A stretch of DNA of 64,000 nucleotides from Shewanella sp. Choline-02u-19 (GCF_002836205.1 NZ_PJBE01000013.1:744001-808000); one strand, 5' to 3'. Numbered from the stretch's first letter, positions 26,414 through 35,817 are shown. Made by a program: numbers and translations. Notes: generated from the sequence alone by a model not told the origin.

Positions 26414-27277
26414 ATGAAGATCTTTAATCAATTCACCTTAACCTTACTGGTGTTGGTCGCTATCAGCCCCTTTGCACATAGTGCAACAGGGATCGCATTT
26501 ATACATGGAACCGGACATCAAACTGATGCTCTTTCTGATTATTGGAGTCGAGAATTTGTCGATACCGTTAGGCAGGGGATAACTGAACCGGACAATTATG
26601 TTGTTGTAAATTGTGATTTTGACCAATACATGTGGCAAGAATCTGCGGCTGGTTGCTTAGCAGAACAGTTGTCGAGCTTTATCAACACTAAACAGATCGA
26701 TTCGCTGACGATGATCACCCACTCTAATGGTGGCAATGTTGTGCGTTGGATTCTTTCAAATCCAACTTGGGACAGTCGTTATCCCAAGATTATTAATGTT
26801 ACCGAGCGCGTGGTGGCACTCGCTCCCTCAAGTGGAGGTACGCCATTGGCGGATGCGGTAAATCAAGGCAATGTTTTTGAAACCTCTCTAGGTTGGTTGT
26901 TAGGTTATGGCAGTGATGCAGTCAAGCAGCAACAAGTTAGTTGGATGCAGTACTACAACAACACTTGGTTGCATGGAACCTCAGGACGACCTAGTTTAAG
27001 TCGCCCCTTTGAGGTGGTGGTTGGTTCTGATGTAGATTCTGCTATTTGGGATGGTGACAGTTATTGTGCTGGCTACCAGTATCAAGTTGCATTAGAAACG
27101 ACTCAAAACTGGTTGGATGATTGCTCTGATGGCTTTTTAGAATGTAGCTCTCAAAGTGCCGCTGGAACGGTTTGGTTTACTGACAAACAACGCACAGCAG
27201 GAAAAGAGCCGTTAAGCCACCAACAAAGTCGACGTGCTTGTTTTAACCTTCATCGTCTAATTCGCGATCATATATAG
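26414..27277 (+). CDS. Secreted lipase-like alpha/beta hydrolase
   Basis: 287 residues with a signal peptide ending near residue 24 (ISPFAHS^ATG). The mature protein opens with GIAFIHGTGHQ, a classic oxyanion-hole strand, followed by MITHSNGGNVVRW, in which the nucleophile serine sits in TxSxG rather than GxSxG, and LAPSSGGTPLAD. This resembles secreted triacylglycerol lipases or esterases. Six cysteines in the mature part could form disulfides. Nine bases separate it from a lipoprotein gene, so they are co-transcribed. Substrate unknown. Confidence 0.78.
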   Translation: MKIFNQFTLTLLVLVAISPFAHSATGIAFIHGTGHQTDALSDYWSREFVDTVRQGITEPDNYVVVNCDFDQYMWQESAAGCLAEQLSSFINTKQIDSLTMITHSNGGNVVRWILSNPTWDSRYPKIINVTERVVALAPSSGGTPLADAVNQGNVFETSLGWLLGYGSDAVKQQQVSWMQYYNNTWLHGTSGRPSLSRPFEVVVGSDVDSAIWDGDSYCAGYQYQVALETTQNWLDDCSDGFLECSSQSAAGTVWFTDKQRTAGKEPLSHQQSRRACFNLHRLIRDHI

Positions 27278-27286
27278 GAGCCACCA

Positions 27287-28579
27287 ATGAATATATTAAC
27301 AAGTGCTTTGGTGACAATCACCGCAGGGGTTCTTTTTGCCGGCTGTCAGAGTGATGAACCGCAAGCCACAGAGTCAAAGCAGAGTATGGAAGTAAGTACT
27401 AAGCTGTTTACGCTCGCTACGCCACAAGTAGGAGATCTTATTATTGGCGAGGTTCAGAGCCCAGTTTTAGATGCAATCAATAGTAGCCGGGATTCAATTA
27501 GTTTCGTTAACGTCAATCCTAGTGAGCAAGCGTTACTATTACCCTCGTCGACTTCCAGTAGTCAAAGTGATGAGTTTTGGATGACGGTGTCGGGGGCAGA
27601 ACTCAATAAAGGGGTTAAACTAGCCATAAGCCAGCCGTCAAGCATTATCAGAGTTGCCCCAAGAGCGGATAATCGCTCTGGAAGTATCATTAAAAGCCAG
27701 TCGATATCACCAGAGCAGATTCAGCTACAAAAAGTGGGTGCTAAAACTGACAAGTCTGTATCGTATATCAAGTCATTAACGGATGCAGATGCATTGGCTA
27801 CTGCAGGGCTAGATGATAATTCAAGTGCACTCACATTATCAAAAAATGCCACAGCTGGGATATATAAGCTAAGGGTAGTGCAATCGCTTGATCAAGGTGG
27901 CCAATATTTAGTGAATGTGAAAGAGAAGGGATCTCCCTATCAGCTAACGTTATCGAGTATTAACCGTGTAGCAAGTGACGTATCAAGTATGCCGCTGTCT
28001 CTTAGTTTAAGTAATAGCCAGTCGGAGCTACAGCCGCAAGCAAGTTTGAAGCATGCAGATGGAAAAATTCAGACTTTAGATTTGAAGCTGGTCAATGGTC
28101 AATGGCAGGCTAAGTTACCGACAGCATCTAAGATGCCAGAGAGTAATTTAGGCTTGAGTGAAATCCAAGTAAACATTCAAACCCAAGTGAATGGCCAAGC
28201 CGTTTTTAGAACGGTAAAAACGGCTTTTAAGCAATTTGTACCGACGGCGAAGCTCAATAGCTCTGTAGAAAGTCAGTGGCAAGATCAAGTGCCAAAGCTG
28301 TTGATATTTGATGTTGCAGTAGAGCACGAGGGCCGATTTGGTATAAATGCTGCACTGACAGGCACGGACGAACTTGGCAATGACAAGCTTATTCTGACGA
28401 CGCAATCAGCCAATTGGTTAACCTCTAAGTCATCTCAAATAACCCTAAATCTTGATGCGAGTGTCATTAAGGCGTCGGGGTTAAAAGCACCTTTTAAGAT
28501 AAAGTCGCTAGAACTTGTGGATCAAGGACAGATGGCGAGGTTGAGCTATCTGCAGCAAGCGCTAATAATGCGTCTATAA
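27287..28579 (+). CDS. Lipoprotein, co-transcribed with the lipase-like gene
   Basis: 430 residues with a lipobox (LFAGC, cysteine 19) after a short hydrophobic segment. The acylated residue +2 is Gln, consistent with outer-membrane sorting. The remainder is rich in Ser, Gln, Leu and Val with alternating strands, suggesting several Ig-like beta-sandwich modules (for example around residues 220-330). It ends in a basic segment (LSYLQQALIMRL). It follows the lipase-like gene after nine bases with AGGAG. I infer a partner, foldase-like helper or surface anchor for that hydrolase, but no family match was possible. Confidence 0.7.
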   Translation: MNILTSALVTITAGVLFAGCQSDEPQATESKQSMEVSTKLFTLATPQVGDLIIGEVQSPVLDAINSSRDSISFVNVNPSEQALLLPSSTSSSQSDEFWMTVSGAELNKGVKLAISQPSSIIRVAPRADNRSGSIIKSQSISPEQIQLQKVGAKTDKSVSYIKSLTDADALATAGLDDNSSALTLSKNATAGIYKLRVVQSLDQGGQYLVNVKEKGSPYQLTLSSINRVASDVSSMPLSLSLSNSQSELQPQASLKHADGKIQTLDLKLVNGQWQAKLPTASKMPESNLGLSEIQVNIQTQVNGQAVFRTVKTAFKQFVPTAKLNSSVESQWQDQVPKLLIFDVAVEHEGRFGINAALTGTDELGNDKLILTTQSANWLTSKSSQITLNLDASVIKASGLKAPFKIKSLELVDQGQMARLSYLQQALIMRL

Positions 28580-29108
28580 ACAGTAAGTTATAGCGCTAGA
28601 GTTGAGATAAGGCGCGTTACATATACCTGAACGATTTCACCATATTCGTTTTCGAACTCCCGTAGGATAGCTGAACAAGGCTGTGATTGAGATGATGGTT
28701 ATTCTCATTTCAATATCATTAATGCAGTACAGATATTCTACGGGAACTTACGACAGGTATGGCAAGATGTAATATACTTATTCATTATTAATCAAAAGGA
28801 TAATAACATTTGGTGCTGTCACAGCTCGGCTCTCATTAACAACATATTGCGGAACCATATCTATATTGGACATTGCTTGCCCATTCGAGCTTAGATAACA
28901 ATAACGGCTTTACTGTCGTAAGCAGTGAACTCTCGTATTCTTAGCCTGTATTGCATTGTACTCGATGATACTGAGGTGTTTTTTTTTGATAAAGAGATTG
29001 GTATTATTATCTGTTAAATAGAATCTCTTGAATGCTATGGAGATGTTACTTAATAAAACAGCAATGTAATTCAAAGGTTTACCCCTTAATAATGGAATGA
29101 GGATTATG
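28580..29108. other. Intergenic region, 529 bases
   Basis: AT-rich DNA without a supportable gene. One stretch, GATGATGGTTATTCTCATTT (28691-28710), faintly resembles a Fur-type box, but it lies 400 bases from the next start. A minus-strand frame at 28910-29164 overlaps the next gene's signal peptide and has no coding character. Confidence 0.4.
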
Positions 29109-29855
29109 ATGAAGTATCTTTTAGTGCCCCTTTTATGTTTGAGCTTTAGTGCATCGGCGCTCAATGTAGATAGTATCGATATTCGCGCTGGAATGGTTTA
29201 CCAAGAAAACACGGATATGTTGCTTACAGGCACTTATAATCAAAAACGTAGCAACGGAAAGCTTAAGAAAAAAGTTAATTATCGTAATGGTCTAAAATCT
29301 GGCTTGAGCACAAAGTATTACAGTAGTGGCACAGTTGAGACCGAATATAGCTATAAGGATGGTAATAAGAGTGGTGAATACCGTGCATTTTTTAAGAATG
29401 GTTATGCTGAGGAAATAGGGTATTACCGTGGTGATATAAAGCATGGTGAATTCACTCAGTATTCAAAAAAGTCGAGTGATTTAAAAGTAAGCCAGACTCA
29501 CTATAGTGACGGCCACAAAAATGGCTTGAAACGTGAGTGGTATAAAAGTGGTGAGTTAAAAGAAGCTATTGGTTACCTCAATGATAAAAAAGATGGCGTA
29601 AAAGTTGAGTATGCTAACAATGGTTCATTAGAGAGCAAAACCGAATATAAGTTGGGTGAAAAGCAAGGGAAAGAGCAAGAGTGGTACAGCAACGGTAGCC
29701 TCAAAGAGGAAAAGAATTACTTACATGATGAGAAACATGGCACCGTAGTCAAATATTATGACAATGGCAAAAAGAAGAGCGAAGTTGAATACGAATATGG
29801 TAAAAAAGTGAGTAAGGTTGTTAAGTGGAAAAAAAATGGCCAACTGAAAGACTAA
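29109..29855 (+). CDS. Exported MORN-type (YwqK-like) repeat protein
   Basis: 248 residues from ATG 29109. An N-terminal signal peptide (KYLLVPLLCLSFSASA) is followed by at least eight repeats of about 23 residues with the pattern YxxGxxxG..W/YYxNGxLK (for example KREWYKSGELKEAIGY and QEWYSNGSLKEEKNY). This is the MORN_2/YwqK repeat, a beta-strand solenoid unit thought to bind protein or membrane. Some databases call such proteins antitoxins of the YwqK family, but there is no toxin gene beside it. It is very lysine-rich and stands alone with its own terminator. ATG codons at 29097 and 29106 are alternative starts. Confidence 0.8.
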   Translation: MKYLLVPLLCLSFSASALNVDSIDIRAGMVYQENTDMLLTGTYNQKRSNGKLKKKVNYRNGLKSGLSTKYYSSGTVETEYSYKDGNKSGEYRAFFKNGYAEEIGYYRGDIKHGEFTQYSKKSSDLKVSQTHYSDGHKNGLKREWYKSGELKEAIGYLNDKKDGVKVEYANNGSLESKTEYKLGEKQGKEQEWYSNGSLKEEKNYLHDEKHGTVVKYYDNGKKKSEVEYEYGKKVSKVVKWKKNGQLKD

Positions 29856-29877
29856 CGCCGGTATTTTTTTATGAATA

Positions 29878-29903
29878 AAAAGGTCAGTTACTGCTGACCT
29901 TTT
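29878..29903 (+). terminator. Terminator after the MORN-repeat gene
   Basis: A perfect 10-bp stem (AAAAGGTCAG with CTGACCTTTT) with a six-base loop. It also fits as a terminator for the convergent LysR gene. Confidence 0.88.
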
Positions 29904-29959
29904 AGCTTTGTGTTGAGTTATTTCATAGGGAAATGGATAAAGTTCGGCAATAGTAATGT

Positions 29960-30844
29960 TTAAGATCTATGACTTGCAGAAGCAAGCATGAGTTGATACA
30001 ACTCTTGAGCAGCGGGGCCTGTTTTAGCACCTTTAGGTAAAGTCAGGTGCAAGGGAACTTGGTATTGATTTGAATGCTCAACCCTAAGGATCTTTATATC
30101 ATTATCATTATGTTTTTCGATTATGTGTCGAGGTAAACGGCAATAGCCTAAGCCTTGCTTTGTTGCTTGCCACGCATGATCAAAATTATCGACGGTAATG
30201 CGCTGGTTCGACTTTAGCCAGCCGACATCTTGCTTAGCGTGATGGCCTAAGTCTCGGATCACAATCTGCCTAGTGGCACTGAGATCTGCTAAACAGGGGT
30301 TAAGCTTCTCGGCTAACGGGTGGCTTTTGGCCACAACGGGTAACATGCTAGCCATCCCAAATGTTTCTGACGGGTGGTTAGTTATAGGCAAAGTGATAAT
30401 AGAAATATCGGCACTTTCGTTAGTGACCATCTCTTGTGTTTTTGACAATGATGTTTCTACCACTTGAATTGATGTTGTGTGGTTTTGCTTAAAGAATTCA
30501 GCCATCGGTGCGTATAGCCATCGGCGATCACATAGATGATCGATAGCAACTGTTAATTCTGACTCGGTCCCTTGGGCGAGTTGAGTACTTATCTCCTCAA
30601 GAGCTTTGGCTTGTTCAAGCATAGATTGCGCTCTTCGAAGCAATGATTTTCCATCATCAGTGAGTATAGACCTGCGTCCCTCTACTTTGAGTAACGGCAC
30701 TCCCAATTGATCTTCTAGTTTTCTCACCGAATAAATTAACGTGGTATGGCTTTTATTCAATGTCGCCGCAGCCGCTTGAATGCTACCCGCTTTATCAATT
30801 TCAAATAATGTTAACCACTGATCTAAGGTTGTCTTTAATCTCAT
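29960..30844 (-). CDS. LysR family transcriptional regulator
   Basis: 294 residues. The N-terminal helix-turn-helix (GSIQAAAATLNKSHTTLIYS, VRKLEDQLGVPLL) is followed by an effector-binding domain (about 90-290). It lies divergent to a YdhR-type gene and a small membrane protein, 172 bases apart, the standard layout for a LysR protein controlling its neighbour. The shared region contains two similar ATGTC-(T/C)A-ATTT stretches near 30843 and 30888 that might be part of its binding site. The inducer cannot be guessed. Confidence 0.9.
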   Translation of the reverse strand: MRLKTTLDQWLTLFEIDKAGSIQAAAATLNKSHTTLIYSVRKLEDQLGVPLLKVEGRRSILTDDGKSLLRRAQSMLEQAKALEEISTQLAQGTESELTVAIDHLCDRRWLYAPMAEFFKQNHTTSIQVVETSLSKTQEMVTNESADISIITLPITNHPSETFGMASMLPVVAKSHPLAEKLNPCLADLSATRQIVIRDLGHHAKQDVGWLKSNQRITVDNFDHAWQATKQGLGYCRLPRHIIEKHNDNDIKILRVEHSNQYQVPLHLTLPKGAKTGPAAQELYQLMLASASHRS

Positions 30845-31016
30845 ATGTCTAATTTGTCCACATTAACTGGCAGTATTATGAACTTTTATGTCCAATTTTT
30901 ATAGGTATTATGACACCTCTCTTAAGGCGGAGAGGAGTAAAACTTCATTCATCTGAACTTGGAGCTATTACATCGCTCGCCAATTTTGCCATTAACTCGA
31001 TCTTTGGAGATAAATT

Positions 31017-31322
31017 ATGAACACATTATTACAAGTTGACTTTGATTATACAGGACCCTTTGGTGACGAAATGGCAGCAATGCTGACAGATCTTGCTGAG
31101 TCGATTAACAATGAAGCCGGCATGATCTGGAAAATCTGGACAGAAAACCAACAAGATAAACTTGGTGGTGGGATCTATTTGTTCGAAGATGAAATCACAG
31201 CCCGTGCTTATCTAGAAATGCATTCAGTTCGCTTAAATAAGATGGGTATTGAAAATATTAGAGGGCTGGTTTTAGCGGTAAATCCCTTACTTTCAAACAT
31301 AAATAAAGGGCCTATTGCTTAG
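31017..31322 (+). CDS. YdhR-type putative monooxygenase
   Basis: 101 residues, matching the YdhR family in length and in MNTLLQVDFDYTGPFGDEM, WKIWTENQQDKLGGGIYLFE and the C-terminal GLVLAVNPLLS. It has a dimeric ferredoxin-like alpha/beta-barrel fold. The family is called a monooxygenase by structural similarity, and its substrate is unknown. Its start has GGAG upstream. It heads a two-gene unit with a membrane protein 18 bases downstream, probably controlled by the divergent LysR regulator. Confidence 0.85.
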   Translation: MNTLLQVDFDYTGPFGDEMAAMLTDLAESINNEAGMIWKIWTENQQDKLGGGIYLFEDEITARAYLEMHSVRLNKMGIENIRGLVLAVNPLLSNINKGPIA

Positions 31323-31340
31323 GCAATTAATAGAGAGAAG

Positions 31341-31724
31341 ATGATGAATAACCGAACATTTTTAACCGTGAACGGCACGATTTATGTGATCTTTGCATTG
31401 GCTTTATTTTTTATTCCTGCTTTGATGTGGCCGATGTACGGGGTTGAAATAAATGACCGATATGCTTATTTCTTGTCTCAACATACGAGTATATTTCTAG
31501 GCGGTATAGCGGTGATTTGCTTATTACTAAGAGATATAGAAGTAGGCCAAACCGCTAATAAGCTATTTAAGGCACTGTTTATAACTAACCTGTTAGGGGT
31601 GATGATCACTGTCTATGCTGGAGTTTCGGGGATCTTTGTTGGTCTCGGCTGGAGCGACCCAGTGTTCTTTACATTGATGGCTATTTTGAGTTATTTACAG
31701 CTGGCGAAACAAAAGCCACACTAA
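31341..31724 (+). CDS. Small integral membrane protein
   Basis: 127 residues with four predicted membrane helices (about 8-30, 45-62, 75-97 and 103-120). Start at ATG 31341 or the adjacent ATG 31344, after AGAGAG. There are no conserved catalytic residues to point to. It follows the YdhR-type gene by 18 bases and is closed by a terminator, so the two form one unit. Function unknown. Confidence 0.8.
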   Translation: MMNNRTFLTVNGTIYVIFALALFFIPALMWPMYGVEINDRYAYFLSQHTSIFLGGIAVICLLLRDIEVGQTANKLFKALFITNLLGVMITVYAGVSGIFVGLGWSDPVFFTLMAILSYLQLAKQKPH

Positions 31725-31735
31725 TAAAGTAACGT

Positions 31736-31766
31736 AAAAACAGCAACCTAAAAGATTGCTGTTTTT
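31736..31766. terminator. Bidirectional terminator
   Basis: A perfect 11-bp stem (AAAAACAGCAA with TTGCTGTTTTT) between convergent genes. Confidence 0.92.
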
Positions 31767-31772
31767 ATAATA

Positions 31773-32330
31773 CTAGGCTTCAGACGCTATCACCGCTTTT
31801 ATTCCGTGGGGGTGAACCTTTACGCACAGACCATTCTTCTTAAAGGCGATAGTAGGGTTAGCGAGTCGCTCTTTATCGCCCTTTGGCGAACTCTGCTTCA
31901 CCTTAATATCGGTTGTACCGGCAATGATAGGCGCAATTGTTGGCACGGCACTAACGAGCTGTTGGCTTAACGACTCACAATCAATGGCATCGCACTTAAA
32001 TACCAGCTCGACATGTTCCCAACCCTGTTGTGGGTATGTTTTTTCACCAGGGTAAGGCAGTTCAACACAATGGATCTCTATATCATTTAGCATGAGTGGT
32101 ACATCAAGCTCAATAATCAAAATGGGCCTGCCATTGATCATGTTGTCAGAGATGATATTACCGTGTTTTGAAAATTGATTTAGTAGCTCATTCGCTGTGC
32201 CTGTGGTATTGACGCGTAAAGCGCTGTGGTCGCACTCTAGATTAAGTGTGTCTAGTCCCAGTTCACCGATAAAGGCGGTAATTGATTGGCTGAAGCTCGG
32301 CCAACTTTGGCTTAATTGCTCGTATGTCAT
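31773..32330 (-). CDS. yecM: YecM family VOC-fold protein
   Basis: 185 residues, aligning with E. coli YecM through ADHISL-like CDHSALRV, SDNMINGRPI, VELPYPGEK, GWEHVELV, VKQSSPKGDKERLANPT and the final VASEA. The fold belongs to the vicinal-oxygen-chelate superfamily (isomerase/dioxygenase-like), and the His and Glu residues that could hold a metal are present (D-H, E-H-V-E-L). The activity is unknown. It is followed by the L,D-transpeptidase gene upstream on the same strand, 78 bases away. Confidence 0.92.
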   Translation of the reverse strand: MTYEQLSQSWPSFSQSITAFIGELGLDTLNLECDHSALRVNTTGTANELLNQFSKHGNIISDNMINGRPILIIELDVPLMLNDIEIHCVELPYPGEKTYPQQGWEHVELVFKCDAIDCESLSQQLVSAVPTIAPIIAGTTDIKVKQSSPKGDKERLANPTIAFKKNGLCVKVHPHGIKAVIASEA

Positions 32331-32408
32331 AACAAAGGTTTCCTGATAAACGCCTGACTGAGTCGATGAAAGATAATTATTCAGCCTTGTAGGCTTAACA
32401 AATAACGG

Positions 32409-32918
32409 CTAAGGCCAGATTTCGATTGGAGTACCCGCGTCAATCGCACGCCATAACTCATCCATTTCAGCATTGGTCACAGCGATGCAGCCATCGGTCC
32501 AATTGTAATTTTGTGCCTCTTTTGGACTCAGGTTTGAATGGGGGTTCTCACCATGGATCATTATCTGTCCTCCTGGCTGAATTCCTAAAGCATCAGCGCG
32601 TAATTTGTCTTCATCATTAGGGTAGGAGATATGAATTGAACGATAGTAGGCGCTGTCTGACTTTTTGTAATCGAGTAAATAACGGCCTTCAGGGGTGCGT
32701 TGATCGCCTTCGGTCAGTTTATGTCCTACGGGGTTATCGCCCATTGCTATTCGATAGGATTTGAAAATCTTGCCTTGGCTTAATAATGATAAGCTTGCTG
32801 TTGATTTGGTGACGACGACTAAATCGGCTTTGTCGCTAGCGAATGAGAGGCTTGGAATTAGGCTACACAACAGCAGTGTTACTTTAAGCATGGAAAAACA
32901 GATAAAACGCATGTACAA
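32409..32918 (-). CDS. L,D-transpeptidase family protein (YkuD domain)
   Basis: 169 residues with a signal peptide (residues 1-27, ending LSFA^SDK). The YkuD catalytic motif is complete: HGENPHSN and, 18 residues on, TDGCIAVTN, with the nucleophile cysteine. Enzymes of this type form 3-3 cross-links in peptidoglycan, attach Braun lipoprotein, or, like the YafK/DpaA group, cleave it. The protein is short and resembles YafK-like members more than ErfK. The start could also be the second methionine (32912). It sits in the periplasm. Confidence 0.88.
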   Translation of the reverse strand: MYMRFICFSMLKVTLLLCSLIPSLSFASDKADLVVVTKSTASLSLLSQGKIFKSYRIAMGDNPVGHKLTEGDQRTPEGRYLLDYKKSDSAYYRSIHISYPNDEDKLRADALGIQPGGQIMIHGENPHSNLSPKEAQNYNWTDGCIAVTNAEMDELWRAIDAGTPIEIWP

Positions 32919-33121
32919 CCCTGAGCATAACGCCCTTAGCTTGTGAATATATGACTTATGTTACCTCAAAAACCTTGATTGTTGATGTATACGGATAAGA
33001 TTATTTTTGAGCTCTTGCGGTTTGCGTGTCACACTATTCGTATCATCTATTTTAATGCCTTGATAATTCGGTTTAAGTCGAATGAGTTTAGAGCAATGTA
33101 TAGCAAGGAACAGCGGTCAAA

Positions 33122-33955
33122 ATGGTAAATGAAACGGATTCAGAAAGCTTATTTAAGCTTAAACTTCGTCGAATAATTTTTGGAACTGATACCCCCGCAG
33201 GCCGCTTTTTCGATATCAGTTTAATCGTCTGTATTATCCTTAGCGTGATGTTGGTTTTTCTTGATACCGTTGGACATATCCATCAAAAATATGGCGAGAT
33301 AATTATTGTCTTAGAGTGGGGCTTTACCCTCATTTTTACAGTGGAATATTTACTGCGTTTATATTGTTCAGCCAGTCCGCTAAGTTACGCTAAAAGCTTT
33401 TATGGGGTAGTGGACCTGTTATCTATACTACCGACTTACTTAGCGTTAGTATTCCCTGGTGCCAATTTTACTATGGTGATCAGAGTCTTAAGGTTATTTA
33501 GAATATTTAGAGTATTCAAGCTTTTACGCTATTTAAGTGAAGGTAATATACTGTTACGAGCAATGATACAATCGAGCCGTAAAGTCTTTCTGTTTTTCTT
33601 CTCAGTCAGTTTAATCGTCGTGGTGTTAAGTTCAATCATGTATGTTGTTGAAGGCCCCAATAATGGCTTTACTTCAATTCCAAAATCTATCTACTGGACC
33701 ATCGTCACCATTACCACGGTTGGCTATGGCGACATTACCCCAGGTACTAACTTAGGGCAGGCAATTGCCGCATTTACGATGCTGTTGGGTTACTCCATTA
33801 TTGCTATTCCTACGGGTATTCTCACCGCGGAGATCTCTCAAGAGATAGGGAGAAGTAAAGATTTACGCCGTTGCAGTAATTGTTTGAAAGTGGGGCACGA
33901 CAACAGTGCATTGTATTGTGATAAGTGTGGTAGCGAACTTGAAACGGATATTTAG
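33122..33955 (+). CDS. Voltage-gated potassium channel with C-terminal zinc ribbon
   Basis: 277 residues. Six transmembrane helices are visible. S4 (RVLRLFRIFRVFKLLRY) carries a positive residue at every third position, the voltage sensor. The pore helix ends in the selectivity filter TVGYGD, giving K+ selectivity. After S6, residues about 250-275 form CSNC-15-CDKC, a treble-clef or zinc-ribbon-like unit not usual in Kv channels. It may be a regulatory or tetramerisation element. It stands alone between yafK-like and MATE genes. Confidence 0.92.
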   Translation: MVNETDSESLFKLKLRRIIFGTDTPAGRFFDISLIVCIILSVMLVFLDTVGHIHQKYGEIIIVLEWGFTLIFTVEYLLRLYCSASPLSYAKSFYGVVDLLSILPTYLALVFPGANFTMVIRVLRLFRIFRVFKLLRYLSEGNILLRAMIQSSRKVFLFFFSVSLIVVVLSSIMYVVEGPNNGFTSIPKSIYWTIVTITTVGYGDITPGTNLGQAIAAFTMLLGYSIIAIPTGILTAEISQEIGRSKDLRRCSNCLKVGHDNSALYCDKCGSELETDI

Positions 33956-34051
33956 CGTTGTTTGAGTGAAGCGAGTTCAGCCAATACACATAAATAAAGC
34001 TGCCCCCGAGATTAAAGATGCATCTAAATTAGCCACAGGCTAAGAGGTTTT

Positions 34052-35581
34052 ATGGCAGTAGCCAAGTTTGTACAAGGATCGATTCTGCGGCATATTTTGA
34101 CGATGAGTTCAACGGCTGCCGTTGGCATATCTGCGCTGTTTGTGGTCGATTTGCTGGATATGTTTTTCTTGAGTTTATTGGGTGAACAAGAGCTTGCCGC
34201 CGCCGTGGGCTATGCAGGCACCATTTCATTTTTTACGACCTCTATTGGTATCGGGTTATCCATTGCTCTGGGCGCTCTAGTGTCACGCTCTATTGGCGCT
34301 AAAGAGATGAAAAAGGCCAAGCGTTTGTTACTTAATAGCGCAGTGGTCACTTTGTTGATCAGCATCGTCGTGGCTATCAGTGTCTTTCTTTTTATTCCCG
34401 AGCTGCTGAGCCTTGTGGGCGCAACCGGTAAAACCGCGGAACTAGCAGCTGATTACCTCTATATATTAGTGCCTTCATTACCGCTAATTTGCTTGGCAAT
34501 GGCGCTAGGTAGCGCCTTAAGAGCCGTTGGTGATGCAAAATTATCGATGATATCAACGTTAGTCGGCGGTGGCGTTAACGCGATCTTTGACCCTATTTTT
34601 ATCTTTATGTTTGCTATGGGAATAGAAGGTGCCGCAGTGGCTTCTGTTTTAGCCCGCTTGGCGGTACTCCTGGTGGCAGCAAGAGGGGTAATGGTTAAGC
34701 ATAATTTATTTGGTCGCTTTAATAAGGAGCATTTTATTGCCGACTTAAAGCCTATTTTTGCGATAGCGGGACCCGCAATGCTCACCAACGTTGCAACACC
34801 AATTGGTAATGCTGTTGTGACACGTGCGATTGCTGATTTTGGTGACAGTTATGTTGCGGGTTGGGCGGTATTAGGCAGGTTAATACCGGTTTCATTCGGG
34901 ATGATTTTTGCCTTATCGGGTGCTGTGGGACCGATTGTAGGACAAAATTATGGTGCTCATGAGTTTGGACGGGTGAAGGAGTCATTGACCCGTGCGATTC
35001 AGTTCTGTAGCGCCTATGTCGTGGTGGTCTCAGTATTGCTATTTTTAAGCCGTAATCAAATCGTCAACGTGTTCGACATGAAAGGTGATGCCGCAGAATT
35101 GATTTTATTCTTTTGTAGTTATATTGCGATATTTTTCATTTTTTCGGGGGTATTGTTTGTCGCAAACGCTTCATTTAATAACTTAGGTAAAGCTAAGTAT
35201 TCGACGTTATTTAATGTTGGTAAAGCAACGATTGGGACTATCCCATTTGTGTATTTCGGGGCTAAGTGGGGTGGAGTTTACGGAGTACTTGTGGGCCAAG
35301 CTATAGGCTCGATTATCTTTGGTGTGCTTGGTGTGTTAATGGCTTATCGTTTAGTGGATAAAGTAAGAGGTCTTACCGAAGGACAGACTAAAACGAGTGG
35401 CGTGCCGCAGACTGCTGAAGTGATAAGTGAGTTTGATGAGGAATTAAGTTTAAGTAGCCAAAGTCCGTTGTCTTCTTCATGTGCAAATATGGCAATGGTG
35501 ACAGAAGAGCAGGATTGTGAAGCAAGTAATGAAATCGCTGAGCTTATTGGTGTGAAAGGCAAGGGCCCATCAACCAAGTAA
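34052..35581 (+). CDS. MATE family multidrug/cation exporter
   Basis: 509 residues. The two-lobe, twelve-helix pattern of MATE exporters is clear (for example GIGLSIALGALVSRSIGAKE in the first half and IFALSGAVGPIVGQNYGA in the second). They expel drugs or toxins in exchange for Na+ or H+. Residues about 445-509 form a long polar, Ser- and Glu-rich C-terminal tail that is not part of the transport fold. No regulator is adjacent. The ATG 34052 is favoured by GAGG upstream. Confidence 0.9.
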   Translation: MAVAKFVQGSILRHILTMSSTAAVGISALFVVDLLDMFFLSLLGEQELAAAVGYAGTISFFTTSIGIGLSIALGALVSRSIGAKEMKKAKRLLLNSAVVTLLISIVVAISVFLFIPELLSLVGATGKTAELAADYLYILVPSLPLICLAMALGSALRAVGDAKLSMISTLVGGGVNAIFDPIFIFMFAMGIEGAAVASVLARLAVLLVAARGVMVKHNLFGRFNKEHFIADLKPIFAIAGPAMLTNVATPIGNAVVTRAIADFGDSYVAGWAVLGRLIPVSFGMIFALSGAVGPIVGQNYGAHEFGRVKESLTRAIQFCSAYVVVVSVLLFLSRNQIVNVFDMKGDAAELILFFCSYIAIFFIFSGVLFVANASFNNLGKAKYSTLFNVGKATIGTIPFVYFGAKWGGVYGVLVGQAIGSIIFGVLGVLMAYRLVDKVRGLTEGQTKTSGVPQTAEVISEFDEELSLSSQSPLSSSCANMAMVTEEQDCEASNEIAELIGVKGKGPSTK

Positions 35582-35601
35582 GCTCAATAACACAAAACTA
35601 A

Positions 35602-35817
35602 TTAGCTGGTTGGTGTGGCATCCGTTTCACTAGTATCGATAGATACTTCAGTCGCGGTAGCGCTCTGTGCTGCTAATTCTTCAGCTTCAAGCTTAGCTAA
35701 ATTCTCAGCACGTTCAGCCTTAGATACGTATTTTTTGATCGTAGGAGGAGTGTGCTTATTTAAACGAGCCTTGGCACGCTTCGCCGTCATTTTGATCATT
35801 TTCTGTTTTTTGTTCAT
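35602..35817 (-). CDS. DUF2986 family small protein
   Basis: 71 residues from ATG 35817, which has GAGAA upstream. A longer frame opens at 35838. The basic N-terminus (NKKQKMIKMTAKRAKARLNK) followed by KYVSKAERAENLAKLEAEE is characteristic of DUF2986 proteins of Shewanella and Vibrio. The C-terminal 25 residues are acidic and low in complexity. Function is unknown, and it is expected in the cytoplasm. Confidence 0.82.
   Translation of the reverse strand: MNKKQKMIKMTAKRAKARLNKHTPPTIKKYVSKAERAENLAKLEAEELAAQSATATEVSIDTSETDATPTS

Noticed and set aside
29109..29855. Toxin-antitoxin pair based on the YwqK-family name
   Set aside because: No toxin gene is adjacent; the protein is exported and repeat-built. 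The antitoxin label is only a database name.
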